A stretch of 55,461 nucleotides of DNA from Candidatus Poribacteria bacterium. Lineage in GTDB: Bacteria; Poribacteria; WGA-4E; WGA-3G. The notes under the pieces were generated by a model, which saw only the letters and a list, made by a program, of their open reading frames with translations, had not been told where the DNA came from and did not search any database. The DNA lies in assembly GCA_026706025.1 (NCBI GenBank), contig JAPOZO010000061.1, positions 1-55,461 of the forward strand, in the 5' to 3' direction. The translations under genes were made by a program, and so were the position numbers. Shown one piece after another: positions 35,635 through 44,365 of the stretch. Position 1 is the stretch's first letter, and each line of letters starts with the position of its first letter.

Positions 35635-37161
35635 TTATGGAATGCGTTCGATGTAGATGTCTTCATCTGAACCGCGGGCATCACCCCAGACGACAATTGC
35701 AGCATTAAGACTTGCAGCGATGGCTTTCGGCGTAATTTGTGCTTTCGGTGCACTACAGACAGGAATACCGTTAATTTCCCACAGAGGCTTCCCATCAGCA
35801 TCAAGCCGTTGTGCGTAGATCGCATCCTCGGTTGAATCCCCGAAATCTTCTCGATAATCGAGCCAATAGACAATCGCTCCGGCTTCGTCCGTAGGAACGA
35901 GTTGTGGCAGACGTTGAACGCCTGCCTCGGTACAAACAGGGGTGCCATCCTTTTGGAACTGTGAATTTTCGTCGTGCCACAACGCATTACCGTTTGCGTT
36001 AATACGTTGTGCATAGATATCCGCGAAAACGTCTCGTTCATCCCACCACGCCACGATAAAACCACCGCTGCCATCGGGGATACAGTCAGGTTGTTGCTGA
36101 TTGACCCGCAGTTCGCAGACAGGGATGCCGTCCTTTTCCCACAAAGCATCTCCTTTGGCAGTTATGTGCTGAGCATATAACTGCGCACTCGTATAAAAGT
36201 TCGGATCGTTCCGGTAATCTGACCAAACGAAGAATACACCGCCTTTTTCATCGCTCACCGCAACCGGCGCGCCTTGGTTACCTGTCGCGACACAGACTGG
36301 AATGGGAGTGCCTTCTGCACTATCAACCGGATTCCAAAGAGGTTTCCCTTCAGCAGACAGGCGTTGCGCGAAAATATTCCAATCGGGCGTGCTGATGTCC
36401 CACCATGCGAAGATAGCACCGCCCTCTCCATCTGCGATCAGAACCGGATCATACTGGTCGCCATCGCCACTATAGACTGGCACACCATTCGCTTCCCATA
36501 AGGGTTTCCCCGTACTATCAATCCTCTGGGCATAGATATCTTGGTTTCCGTTTCGCCAATCCTCCCATACGACAATAACGCCGCCTTTTTCATCTGCAAT
36601 AGCGTTCAAATCGTCTTGCAACGTTGGATGTGTACAAACAGGAACACCCTCGGCGTGCCATAGTTTATTACCGTTTGCATCGATGCGTTGGGCATAACTA
36701 TCTTGATTACCGTGCCGCGTATCTCCCCAAACGAGGATCGCGCCGCCCATCGTGTCGCTGGCAATCAGGGGCCAGCTTTGCGATGAAGGTAGATCGCAGA
36801 TCGGGATCCCGTTCTCGTTCCAGTGCATATCGCCTGTTGCACTGACGCGCTGTGCGAAGATATCGCGATTCGCGTGTCTTGCATCGCTCCACGCGACGAT
36901 AGCACCGCCTTGCCCATCAGCAATGAGAACAGGAAAGCGTTGTTCATTTTCTGCTGTGCATAATGGAAGGTTTTGTGTCGCTGAAGATGACCATTCTGCC
37001 CTTGATACGTCTATTACAATAAGCACAGAAAGGATTGTGAGCGCGAGGCATATCCGGGATTGCAGAGAAGGACCGTCGGTTAAAATGACATTGGAACGCC
37101 GCACGCGCATTCCAACTTTACCACCAGCATCCCGTATACGCTGAAGAAGGTAGTTCATCAT
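35635..37161 (-). CDS. Exported repeat protein, probable beta-propeller
   Basis: A 508-residue protein with a hydrophobic signal at about 33-54 and then about eight repeats of 50-60 residues. Each repeat carries a version of ADGQGGAIVAWSD, IYAQRIDANG, LW and GIPVC. The spacing and the recurring GGAIVAW strand pattern suggest a beta-propeller or similar solenoid outside the cytoplasm. The repeated Cys in PVC could form disulfides. No family name is certain. The start at 37161 has no clear ribosome binding site; one at codon 18 (37110) is an alternative. It follows the NYN protein by 31 bases. Confidence 0.75.
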   Translation of the reverse strand: MMNYLLQRIRDAGGKVGMRVRRSNVILTDGPSLQSRICLALTILSVLIVIDVSRAEWSSSATQNLPLCTAENEQRFPVLIADGQGGAIVAWSDARHANRDIFAQRVSATGDMHWNENGIPICDLPSSQSWPLIASDTMGGAILVWGDTRHGNQDSYAQRIDANGNKLWHAEGVPVCTHPTLQDDLNAIADEKGGVIVVWEDWRNGNQDIYAQRIDSTGKPLWEANGVPVYSGDGDQYDPVLIADGEGGAIFAWWDISTPDWNIFAQRLSAEGKPLWNPVDSAEGTPIPVCVATGNQGAPVAVSDEKGGVFFVWSDYRNDPNFYTSAQLYAQHITAKGDALWEKDGIPVCELRVNQQQPDCIPDGSGGFIVAWWDERDVFADIYAQRINANGNALWHDENSQFQKDGTPVCTEAGVQRLPQLVPTDEAGAIVYWLDYREDFGDSTEDAIYAQRLDADGKPLWEINGIPVCSAPKAQITPKAIAASLNAAIVVWGDARGSDEDIYIERIP

Positions 37162-37192
37162 GTAGGCGCGAGCTTATGCTCGCTGCAATGCT

Positions 37193-38821
37193 TTAGGAAA
37201 TAAGTAGTTCGTCCCCTATGGGGAAGAACTGGTCTGCGATTTGTTGTAAATCCATGGAGGTATTGTGTTCAAAAGCGACGACCTCCACCCGTTTATTTTG
37301 TTGTTTGATGAGTTCGGCGAGCGGACAGAAATCACCGTCTCCACTTGCCAAAATGACGACATCCAATGAACCGAGCATTGAGACGACATCCACAGCAATT
37401 CCGACATCCCAGTCCCCCTTTGCAGACCCGTCTCCGCGCAAGCGTAAATCCTTACTCTTAATCGTGTAGCCGTTGTGTTCAAGGAGTGACAGGAAACTGG
37501 ATTGATTGATTTCTGGGATCTGGACGACATAAGCGTACGCTACCATCAAGTACCGCGGTCCGACGATCAGATCGAGAAGTTTGATGTAATCGACTCTCCT
37601 TCCAAATCGGTCTTTGGCAGCGTAAAACATATTTTGGACGTCCACAAAAACGCCGACGCGCGGTTGTTCTGGTGTTATACCGTAGTGAGCGTCTCCATCG
37701 TTGATCTGTTGGGTGTCCAGATAAGTTAGCGTTTGGCGAATCTGGTTTAGGGCACCACGCGCGGCTTGATGGCAACTTTCCAAGGTATCGAAATGGCTGT
37801 CTAAACTCGTCTGAAAATCTTCAAGCCCTTGGTGCCCTCTGTAAATCGCCTCCTCAACTAATTTGAGGTCAGTGGTGAAGGTTTCTTTGGCTGACTTAAT
37901 CTGTTCATATTCTCTCAACTGGTCTGCCAACCGTTCTTTTTCTGCGAGAAGGACTTCGCGTTCATTAGCGAGTTGTTGTAACGCCGCAGTGTCTTCCGTA
38001 TATCGCGTGACCCGTTCACGGAGGACACTATTTTCTTGTTCAAGTTCTTTCAAGCGTTTCTCATTTTCGTGTTGGGTTTCCGTTTTGGTTTTCAGCCCTT
38101 TATTTTCCTCTAAGAGAAAAGCACGCTGTTGGTCCAACCGGCTGTGTTTCTTTTCAAGCGAGAGGTAGTCCGCTTTTGCGCCTGCTAATTGTTGTTCAAG
38201 TTGCTCAATTTCTTGGACCGGACGTCCCGATTGTTGATCTTCGGCTTCTAAATTGTCGGCAGCCTCAACCCTAATTTCTTCCAGCTGCTCGTTACTTATG
38301 GGCGGTTCGTACCCGTTTGTGTATGCTACGTTTATAGATTCGTAGGTTGTATTAAGAAGTTTATAACCGTGTTCGACGACTGCAGTACGCTGATCAGTGA
38401 GGAGTGCCCAGACGACTTCGCCGAAGTCGCCTGCTTCAATGAGAACATCAGACGTTTTGAAAAACGTTTCGATTTCGGATACTTCCATATAGCCAATTCG
38501 TGAAATTGCGGCTTGCGCCTTCTCGCTGAGGAACTGGCTGGCTAATGCTTCGATTGAGACATCCCCGTTGTTTATTCCAGGTTTCGGGGTGTGAGCGTCA
38601 CTATTTTCAACAGTAGGTTCCGGGCTGCCAACTACACCCAAAAACGCATCGGTTAGATTTACCAATAATTCTCGCCTTGATAAGGCATAGAGCTTATCCA
38701 CATCAGGAACGATGCCAGTAGAGGCACTCAGCTGGAAAATCTCTCTTTCGTCTAAAAGCAAGTCCAGAAACCAAGTGAGCTGGTCCCGATGTATCTGCAA
38801 TTTTAAATTTCGGTATGACAT
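37193..38821 (-). CDS. NYN-domain protein with coiled coil
   Basis: A 542-residue cytoplasmic protein: an N-terminal helical region (about 1-200), a long coiled coil rich in Glu, Gln, Leu and Lys (about 215-355), and a C-terminal NYN (LabA-like, PIN-fold nuclease) domain. The NYN motifs are GVFVDVQNMFYAA, GDWDVGIAVD, VVILASGDGDFCPL and the closing QQIADQFFPIGDELL. NYN proteins bind or cut RNA. CGGAG 8 bases upstream supports the ATG at 38821. It follows the nucleotide-sugar dehydrogenase by 28 bases, an unusual partner for LPS genes. Confidence 0.85.
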   Translation of the reverse strand: MSYRNLKLQIHRDQLTWFLDLLLDEREIFQLSASTGIVPDVDKLYALSRRELLVNLTDAFLGVVGSPEPTVENSDAHTPKPGINNGDVSIEALASQFLSEKAQAAISRIGYMEVSEIETFFKTSDVLIEAGDFGEVVWALLTDQRTAVVEHGYKLLNTTYESINVAYTNGYEPPISNEQLEEIRVEAADNLEAEDQQSGRPVQEIEQLEQQLAGAKADYLSLEKKHSRLDQQRAFLLEENKGLKTKTETQHENEKRLKELEQENSVLRERVTRYTEDTAALQQLANEREVLLAEKERLADQLREYEQIKSAKETFTTDLKLVEEAIYRGHQGLEDFQTSLDSHFDTLESCHQAARGALNQIRQTLTYLDTQQINDGDAHYGITPEQPRVGVFVDVQNMFYAAKDRFGRRVDYIKLLDLIVGPRYLMVAYAYVVQIPEINQSSFLSLLEHNGYTIKSKDLRLRGDGSAKGDWDVGIAVDVVSMLGSLDVVILASGDGDFCPLAELIKQQNKRVEVVAFEHNTSMDLQQIADQFFPIGDELLIS

Positions 38822-38849
38822 TATTATGCTCCGAAGAATATGATAAGAA

Positions 38850-40175
38850 TTAAATTTTAATAATTTTCTCCTGTCCCTTCTGCACGCCGTGTGTCGCGTT
38901 GCGCGTATCAACAATTAATTGGGCATGTTCAACGAGCCAATTGTAGTCTATAGCACCGTGATCTGTCAGAATTACAACGCAATCGGCACTTTGAACCAAA
39001 TTGGCTGTCAGGGGTTCTGAATGATAGGTTTCTCTGCTATTGAGAGACAGATTTTCTACATACGGGTCATGATATACAAATTCTGCTTTTTTGTCAAGAA
39101 TTAAACGAATTACCTCAAGCGCAGGCGATTCACGTGTATCGCCGATGTCCTTTTTATAGGCAACCCCTAAAATTAATAGTTTTGATCCATTAAGCGGTTT
39201 ACGCTGGAGATTCAAGGCGTGGCTTATTTTCTCTACCACGTATTTCGGCATTTCGCTGTTGATTTCGCTGGCAAGTTCAATGAACCGAGCATGATATTGA
39301 TACTTCTGTGCCTTCCAAGAAAGGTAATGCGGATCGACGGGGATACAGTGCCCCCCGAGTCCGGGACCTGGATAGAAAGGCATAAATCCGAACGGTTTCG
39401 TAGCAGCGGCATCAACGATCTCCCATACATCCAAATCCATCCGGTCGCAAATCAGGGCGACCTCGTTGATTAACCCGATATTGACGCTCCGAAACGTGTT
39501 TTCCAGCAACTTCACCATCTCAGCTGTCCGAGATGAAGAGACCGTATGTGTTTTATTGATAAATTGGGAATAAAAAGTTTGGGCAACTTGCGTACAGCAC
39601 TGTGTAACCCCTCCGATAATCTTAGGGGTATTTGTCATGTAGTAGGTACTGTTTCCAGGCTCAATGCGTTCTGGGGAGAAAGCGAGATAGAAATCGCGCC
39701 CTACTTCTGGGGTTTGAGTGGATGCGTTCTTGTTGAAATGGGTGGTGAGCATTGGTAGCACAAATTCTTCGGTTGTGCCGGGGTAGGTGGTACTCTCAAG
39801 GACAATCAACTGTTCAGAATGGAGATACTGAGCGACCTGTTCCACTGCAGCAAGAATAAACTGCATATCAGGTGTCCGGTTTTCACGTAGAGGCGTCGGT
39901 ACGCAGATGTTGACTGTGTCCAATTCCTGAAGCGCACTGAAGTCTGTCGTTACCTGAATCTGTCGAGACGTAATCAAGGGCGCGAGGGCTGTATTGGCGA
40001 CATCGGGTACATCTGATATACCCTGCTTCAACCGTTCAATTTTTTCCGTACAAATATCAATACCTGTAACTCGGAAGCCCGCACTCGCAATCGCAACCAT
40101 AAGGGGTAGCCCAACATAGCCAAGCCCGATGACACCCGCGTGAGCAGTCCGGGTTTCTATTTTTTCAAGTATCAT
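38850..40175 (-). CDS. UDP-sugar 6-dehydrogenase (WbpA/WecC type)
   Basis: Oxidises a UDP-N-acetylhexosamine (or UDP-glucose) to the uronic acid with NAD+, feeding envelope polysaccharides. Evidence: an N-terminal Rossmann motif GVIGLGYVGLPL, CVPTPL, ESTTYPGTTEE, and the catalytic Cys in GPGLGGHCIPVDP. The C-terminal domain has LGVAYKKDIGDTRESPAL. The 441-residue length fits. Its start overlaps the end of the heptose phosphatase gene by 11 bases. The exact substrate cannot be set by motif. Confidence 0.92.
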   Translation of the reverse strand: MILEKIETRTAHAGVIGLGYVGLPLMVAIASAGFRVTGIDICTEKIERLKQGISDVPDVANTALAPLITSRQIQVTTDFSALQELDTVNICVPTPLRENRTPDMQFILAAVEQVAQYLHSEQLIVLESTTYPGTTEEFVLPMLTTHFNKNASTQTPEVGRDFYLAFSPERIEPGNSTYYMTNTPKIIGGVTQCCTQVAQTFYSQFINKTHTVSSSRTAEMVKLLENTFRSVNIGLINEVALICDRMDLDVWEIVDAAATKPFGFMPFYPGPGLGGHCIPVDPHYLSWKAQKYQYHARFIELASEINSEMPKYVVEKISHALNLQRKPLNGSKLLILGVAYKKDIGDTRESPALEVIRLILDKKAEFVYHDPYVENLSLNSRETYHSEPLTANLVQSADCVVILTDHGAIDYNWLVEHAQLIVDTRNATHGVQKGQEKIIKI

Positions 40176-40746
40176 TTTTTAGTAGCCAGCGCGTCGCTGT
40201 ATAGAGGTCAGCGAAAATTTTTCCGGGGCGGTGTCGGTTTTTATCAACCCACCTACAAGGTTTGGTATTAATGTAGTGGTAATAACTCTCCTGTCCAAGT
40301 CCCGTTAAAACGAGCAATGTTTTGGTTCCAACACACCGTCCCGCCTGAATATCTGTTGTTGAATCGCCAATTAGATATGCACTTGATAGTTCAATATTAT
40401 GCTCACGTACTGCGCGTATTAACATACCGGGTTTTGGCTTTCGACACTCGCATCCTGCCTTGGGATGGTGTGGACAGTAATAAACCGCATCAATTCTACC
40501 CCCTGTTTCCGCAATTTTGGAAACCATTCGGGAGTGGATATCCTTCAAATCCTCTTCCGAGAACAGTCCTCTCCCAATCCCTGCTTGATTGGTTACGACA
40601 ATGATACGATAACCACTTTGCGTCAGTTCTCGAATCGCTTTCCGTGAGTTTGGAATGAAAGAGAATTCTGACCATCTTCGGACATAGCCCATGTTCGGTG
40701 GATTTCGGTTGATAACGCCATCTCGATCCAGGAAGACTGTTTTCAT
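40165..40746 (-). CDS. gmhB: D,D-heptose 1,7-bisphosphate phosphatase
   Basis: A 193-residue HAD-family phosphatase that removes the 7-phosphate in ADP-heptose synthesis for the LPS core. Motifs: FLDRDGVIN (HAD I), VVTNQAGIGRG (II), the zinc loop CPHHPKAGCECRKPKPG, and IGDSTTDIQAG. ACGGAGG 7 bases upstream supports the ATG at 40746; it overlaps the kinase stop by 4 bases (ATGA). Confidence 0.92.
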   Translation of the reverse strand: MKTVFLDRDGVINRNPPNMGYVRRWSEFSFIPNSRKAIRELTQSGYRIIVVTNQAGIGRGLFSEEDLKDIHSRMVSKIAETGGRIDAVYYCPHHPKAGCECRKPKPGMLIRAVREHNIELSSAYLIGDSTTDIQAGRCVGTKTLLVLTGLGQESYYHYINTKPCRWVDKNRHRPGKIFADLYTATRWLLKNDT

Positions 40747-41798
40747 TGCGAAGCCTCCGTGCATTCCTGAGATAGACGTTCTGTTCCTATAGCGTTCAGC
40801 AGCTCCTTTGGCGTAACGGTCGCACACCCCATTTTTTCAACGGCAATCCCACCAGCGAGGCTCGACAATACCGCGGCACTGTGAAAATCGGCGTTTGCAG
40901 CCAGGGCAAGTGTGAAAACTGCAACGGCAGTGTCACCCGCACCTGTCACATCTGTTACAATGCTTGAGCGCGATGGTAGGTGTTCTACTCGCAGGCTGCC
41001 ATCAGACTTACGTTCAAACAGCGACATGCCTTTCGCCTCGCGTGTGATTAACAATGCTTTGAGTGATAACTGGTTTATAATTTCTTCACCGACCCTGAGA
41101 AGCTGCTCGATATCCGTGACCGCAGCGTTCACTGCGGATCCAGCCTCTTTGTGATTTGGCGTAACAGCGGTTACGCCTTTATAATGCCAGAAGTTATCTC
41201 GTTTCGGATCGACAATAATCGGTATATCGTAAGGCCGGGCATGTTTCATGACATCCCTAATGAGTTGCGCGTTGATCACGCCTTTGTCGTAATCAGCAAA
41301 GATGATCGCATCACTCGCTGGCAGCTGAGAAACCACACTGTTCAATAGATGCTCCTGCATACCTATAGAGACTTCCTGTTTGGATTCTCTATCAATGCGG
41401 AGTAGATGATGTCCTGAATCACGCTCGTGTCCGGCAAAAGTGGTGGTATCAGCACGTGCAATCACACGTGTTTTGGTGCTTGTGGGTCGCCCGGAATCTA
41501 TACTGATCCCAGTGGTGGCAAGATTCATTTCGGTTAGCATCTGGACTAACTTTTCGCCTTCCGTATCCTTCCCGATGACCCCGACCAGGATCGCGTCGCC
41601 ACCCAAGCTGACGACATTCTGTGCGACATTTGCCGCGCCTCCGCATCCGGTCTTTTCTGCCTCGATTTCAAATACGGGTACAGGGGCTTCAGGCGAAATT
41701 CGGTTTACATCCCCCCAGATATACGCGTCCACGATGATATCACCGATAATCATTACCCGTTTGCCTTGGAGTTGTGCAAAAATAGTTTTTAAGTTCAC
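40743..41798 (-). CDS. hldA: D-beta-D-heptose 7-phosphate kinase
   Basis: A 351-residue PfkB-family kinase, equal to the first domain of HldE/RfaE, that makes heptose 1,7-bisphosphate for the LPS core. It shows GCGGAANVAQNVVSLGG, VDPKRDNFWHYKG, TPNHKEA and the catalytic DVTGAGDTA. The adenylyltransferase domain of fused HldE is absent, so another gene must supply it. The start is GTG, without a strong ribosome binding site. It leads the minus-strand run kinase, phosphatase, dehydrogenase, NYN. Confidence 0.92.
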   Translation of the reverse strand: MNLKTIFAQLQGKRVMIIGDIIVDAYIWGDVNRISPEAPVPVFEIEAEKTGCGGAANVAQNVVSLGGDAILVGVIGKDTEGEKLVQMLTEMNLATTGISIDSGRPTSTKTRVIARADTTTFAGHERDSGHHLLRIDRESKQEVSIGMQEHLLNSVVSQLPASDAIIFADYDKGVINAQLIRDVMKHARPYDIPIIVDPKRDNFWHYKGVTAVTPNHKEAGSAVNAAVTDIEQLLRVGEEIINQLSLKALLITREAKGMSLFERKSDGSLRVEHLPSRSSIVTDVTGAGDTAVAVFTLALAANADFHSAAVLSSLAGGIAVEKMGCATVTPKELLNAIGTERLSQECTEASQ

Positions 41799-41912
41799 AA
41801 CACTATATTAGCATAAATCCATAGGTTAAAGCAACAACCATTATTTTTTGAAGGGAAACAAAACGATTTACAACGAACCTAATATAACGTGGGTCCGGCT
41901 TAAGCATGTAGA

Positions 41913-41927
41913 TTCGGTTGAACCGAA
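41913..41927. promoter_or_regulatory. Palindrome between divergent genes
   Basis: TTCGGTT-G-AACCGAA is a perfect 15-base dyad in the 229-base gap between hldA and the divergent 42028 gene, placed where it could control either. Confidence 0.35.
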
Positions 41928-42027
41928 ATTTACTGAGAATTGCACAGAGCAGACGACTTTCAAACCTCCAGGAACTTGAAATCGTCAAAACACGAGTGAA
42001 GTCCAACGTGTCCTCTAAGGAGGTGTT

Positions 42028-42855
42028 ATGGCAGTGAAAACGAACGTTAAAATAATCATCGGTATCGTTGGTGTCCTTGCGGTCGGATTCATTGGATTTC
42101 AAGTGCTAAAGCCCCAATCGCCTGATATAGAAGAGGCGCGACTGGTAATCAAAGTCGTTAAACCAGAGGACAGACAAATCACTATGCCTCCGTTTGTTGC
42201 GCACACTTCTGAAACAGGAACGAAAACACACCAAGACGATGCAAACATCAAACCTCCTGAGATAGGAACGCTACCTGTACCAGAAAAGGTGCCTACGGCT
42301 CAGAGCGGCGATGCTGAAATTAGGGAATTTCAAGCATGGCTTTCTTCAGTCCTTGAGCAGGAAGCTGAGGATCCTGTTGCGGAAACAGAACAACTGGATC
42401 TCAATGCTGAAGATGATGAAATTGATTACGATTTAGAGATATCTGCAATCAAATCCGTTATCCATGATCAGTGGAGGAATAGTCTCGAAGCTTACGATAT
42501 TCAAGGATATATGTCCGCGATATGGGAAGACAACTTCTTTTATGCCAGTGACATGGGCACCCCCGATAATCCAGATGATGATATGATATTTCGCGGTGGG
42601 CAACAGGAGCGCGAAGGGACGTTGAAAATGTTCGATGTAACTCAGAATATCGAACTGAACCTCTATAAGAATGGAGATATCGAATTCTTGAGCGACACCC
42701 TTGCTATGGCTGACTACGATTACGATCTCAGACTTGGCTTAGCACATGAGGGTCAATCCAATCCTTCAGGACGTATGGTTTTTATTTTGGAACTTCGTGA
42801 AAATGGGGAATGGCGCATTCTTGAATGGTATGACTATGCAACGCCGGATCCGTAA
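42028..42855 (+). CDS. Membrane-anchored protein with NTF2/SnoaL-like domain
   Basis: A 275-residue protein with an N-terminal anchor (IIIGIVGVLAVGFIGFQVL), a Pro/Thr linker, and an acidic stretch (about 110-135). A C-terminal domain of about 130 residues follows (IKSVIHDQWRNSLEAYDIQG, then beta strands ending GEWRILEWYDYA), like SnoaL/NTF2 cone folds. Such domains bind small ligands or serve as scaffolds; no catalytic set is obvious. CTAAGGAGG 5 bases before the ATG is a very good site. It lies upstream of the capsule export genes. Confidence 0.7.
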   Translation: MAVKTNVKIIIGIVGVLAVGFIGFQVLKPQSPDIEEARLVIKVVKPEDRQITMPPFVAHTSETGTKTHQDDANIKPPEIGTLPVPEKVPTAQSGDAEIREFQAWLSSVLEQEAEDPVAETEQLDLNAEDDEIDYDLEISAIKSVIHDQWRNSLEAYDIQGYMSAIWEDNFFYASDMGTPDNPDDDMIFRGGQQEREGTLKMFDVTQNIELNLYKNGDIEFLSDTLAMADYDYDLRLGLAHEGQSNPSGRMVFILELRENGEWRILEWYDYATPDP

Positions 42856-42938
42856 AATCCGCTACGGCTGCAATCGGTTTACAAGCAGATACTCGGTCGA
42901 GTCCCGAACGGTACCCGACAGATGAAAGTGGTTTTCAC

Positions 42939-42967
42939 TTGCGTTATTGGCAAATATCTGTTAAAAT
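42939..42967 (+). promoter_or_regulatory. Promoter for the polysaccharide export pair
   Basis: TTGCGT, a 17-base spacer, and TAAAAT, about 90 bases before the export protein start at 43058. Confidence 0.5.
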
Positions 42968-43057
42968 ATTTCAGCAATCTGAAGAAATGCCGAAGAACTC
43001 AAGGTTGGAAATCAACAAAGAAACCAAATCTTCTGAAAAGGTTAATAGTGATTTTTC

Positions 43058-44302
43058 ATGAACATATTTTCTCCACGCCGACAATTCTTTAAAGGCATAC
43101 GCTGTAATCCAAAACTTCCCATTAAAATATCTCTAATATCTCTACTCACTTTGGTATACCTCAGTTTTTCTGTCCTCACTTTCGCCGCAGACACTGCTGC
43201 CGAAAATCCGCCGGTTGGTGCGGAAGTTCCCTTGAAAGTCGCAAAGGCACCGGAATTGTCTACATATAAGTTGGAAGTGGGCGATAGTTTTGTTGTCACT
43301 GTTGATGGATATCCTGAATATAGCAAAGATCGCATTCCAGTGCCGGTTCAACAAGATGGCTATGTCTCTTATCCGCTTATCGGACTCATCAAGGTCACCG
43401 GTCTCACGGTTTCTGAACTGCAGTCAAAGATGCAGTCCGCTTTTTCAAAACACCTCCCGACAGCCCGTGTGTTTGTAACGCTCATGCAACCGAAACGAAC
43501 GATTCTTGTATTCGGTGCGATTGAACCGCGAGCGCGTGGCAATTTACACGTTTTTGAAATTGGACAGGTTTATCTTCTTCAAGCACTTGCCTCCGCCTCC
43601 ATCAACTATGAACGTGCGGATCTCACGGATATTTCTATCTGGCGCGATGGACAATTGTTCAAAAGAATTGATTATATTGATCTCATCAACACGGGGGGCC
43701 CCGATGTTCTCTTGAAAAATTATGATACTATATTCGTTCCTTCTGTTTTTCAACAGCGACCCGTGCGTGTTATAGGCGCGGTTGTTGCCCCCGGTGCTTA
43801 TCCGATAACCGAACCGCAAGTGCCAGCGACACAAGCGTTGAAACTTGCCGGTGGGTCGAGAACAGATTTCGCGGATTTGCACAAATCGGAAATTATCACG
43901 AGCGAAGAACGGACTGTAGTCAATCTCGCTGCGGAAGAGGTTGATGCTATGTTAGGACCAGGCGATACATTGTATGTGCCGTTGGCGGAAGCAAAAATAA
44001 GCGTTACAGGTGCAGTCGAAAAGCCGGGACAATACGTGATTACCGAACCTGTTCTTTTGGGACAAGCCATTGCGATGGCAGGCGGTTTCAACGAGGAAAG
44101 GGCAAATCCGAAAAAATGTCTCCTGACGCGTGCTGATGGAACAGAGACAGAATTGGATTTCGATCAGGTCCACTCAGAAGTTTATTTGAACCCGAAAGAT
44201 CAACTCCGTGTCCGTGAACGGACGCGTTTAGATTGGCGGGTGATTACCTTCGCAACATCGTTTGTGAACCTACTTGTCACCGTCCTCATCAGATACAACT
44301 AA
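43058..44302 (+). CDS. Polysaccharide export protein (Wza-like, SLBB domains)
   Basis: A 414-residue exported protein of the outer-membrane polysaccharide secretin family. A signal-like segment (about 25-46) is followed by a poly-export domain (YKLEVGDSFVVTVDGYPEYS, VSYPLIGLIKVTGLT). Two or three SLBB domains follow (VRVIGAVVAPGAYPI, ISVTGAVEKPGQYVI), and a C-terminal hydrophobic segment. No lipobox is evident, and the C-terminal helix resembles those that span the outer membrane in Wza. It forms the exit channel used with the Wzc-type protein downstream, 63 bases away. Confidence 0.9.
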   Translation: MNIFSPRRQFFKGIRCNPKLPIKISLISLLTLVYLSFSVLTFAADTAAENPPVGAEVPLKVAKAPELSTYKLEVGDSFVVTVDGYPEYSKDRIPVPVQQDGYVSYPLIGLIKVTGLTVSELQSKMQSAFSKHLPTARVFVTLMQPKRTILVFGAIEPRARGNLHVFEIGQVYLLQALASASINYERADLTDISIWRDGQLFKRIDYIDLINTGGPDVLLKNYDTIFVPSVFQQRPVRVIGAVVAPGAYPITEPQVPATQALKLAGGSRTDFADLHKSEIITSEERTVVNLAAEEVDAMLGPGDTLYVPLAEAKISVTGAVEKPGQYVITEPVLLGQAIAMAGGFNEERANPKKCLLTRADGTETELDFDQVHSEVYLNPKDQLRVRERTRLDWRVITFATSFVNLLVTVLIRYN

Positions 44303-44365
44303 TTGCGGATATACACCTGGGAGATACACCTATTAAGGCAGTAAGGAAATAGAACGAGGTTACAG

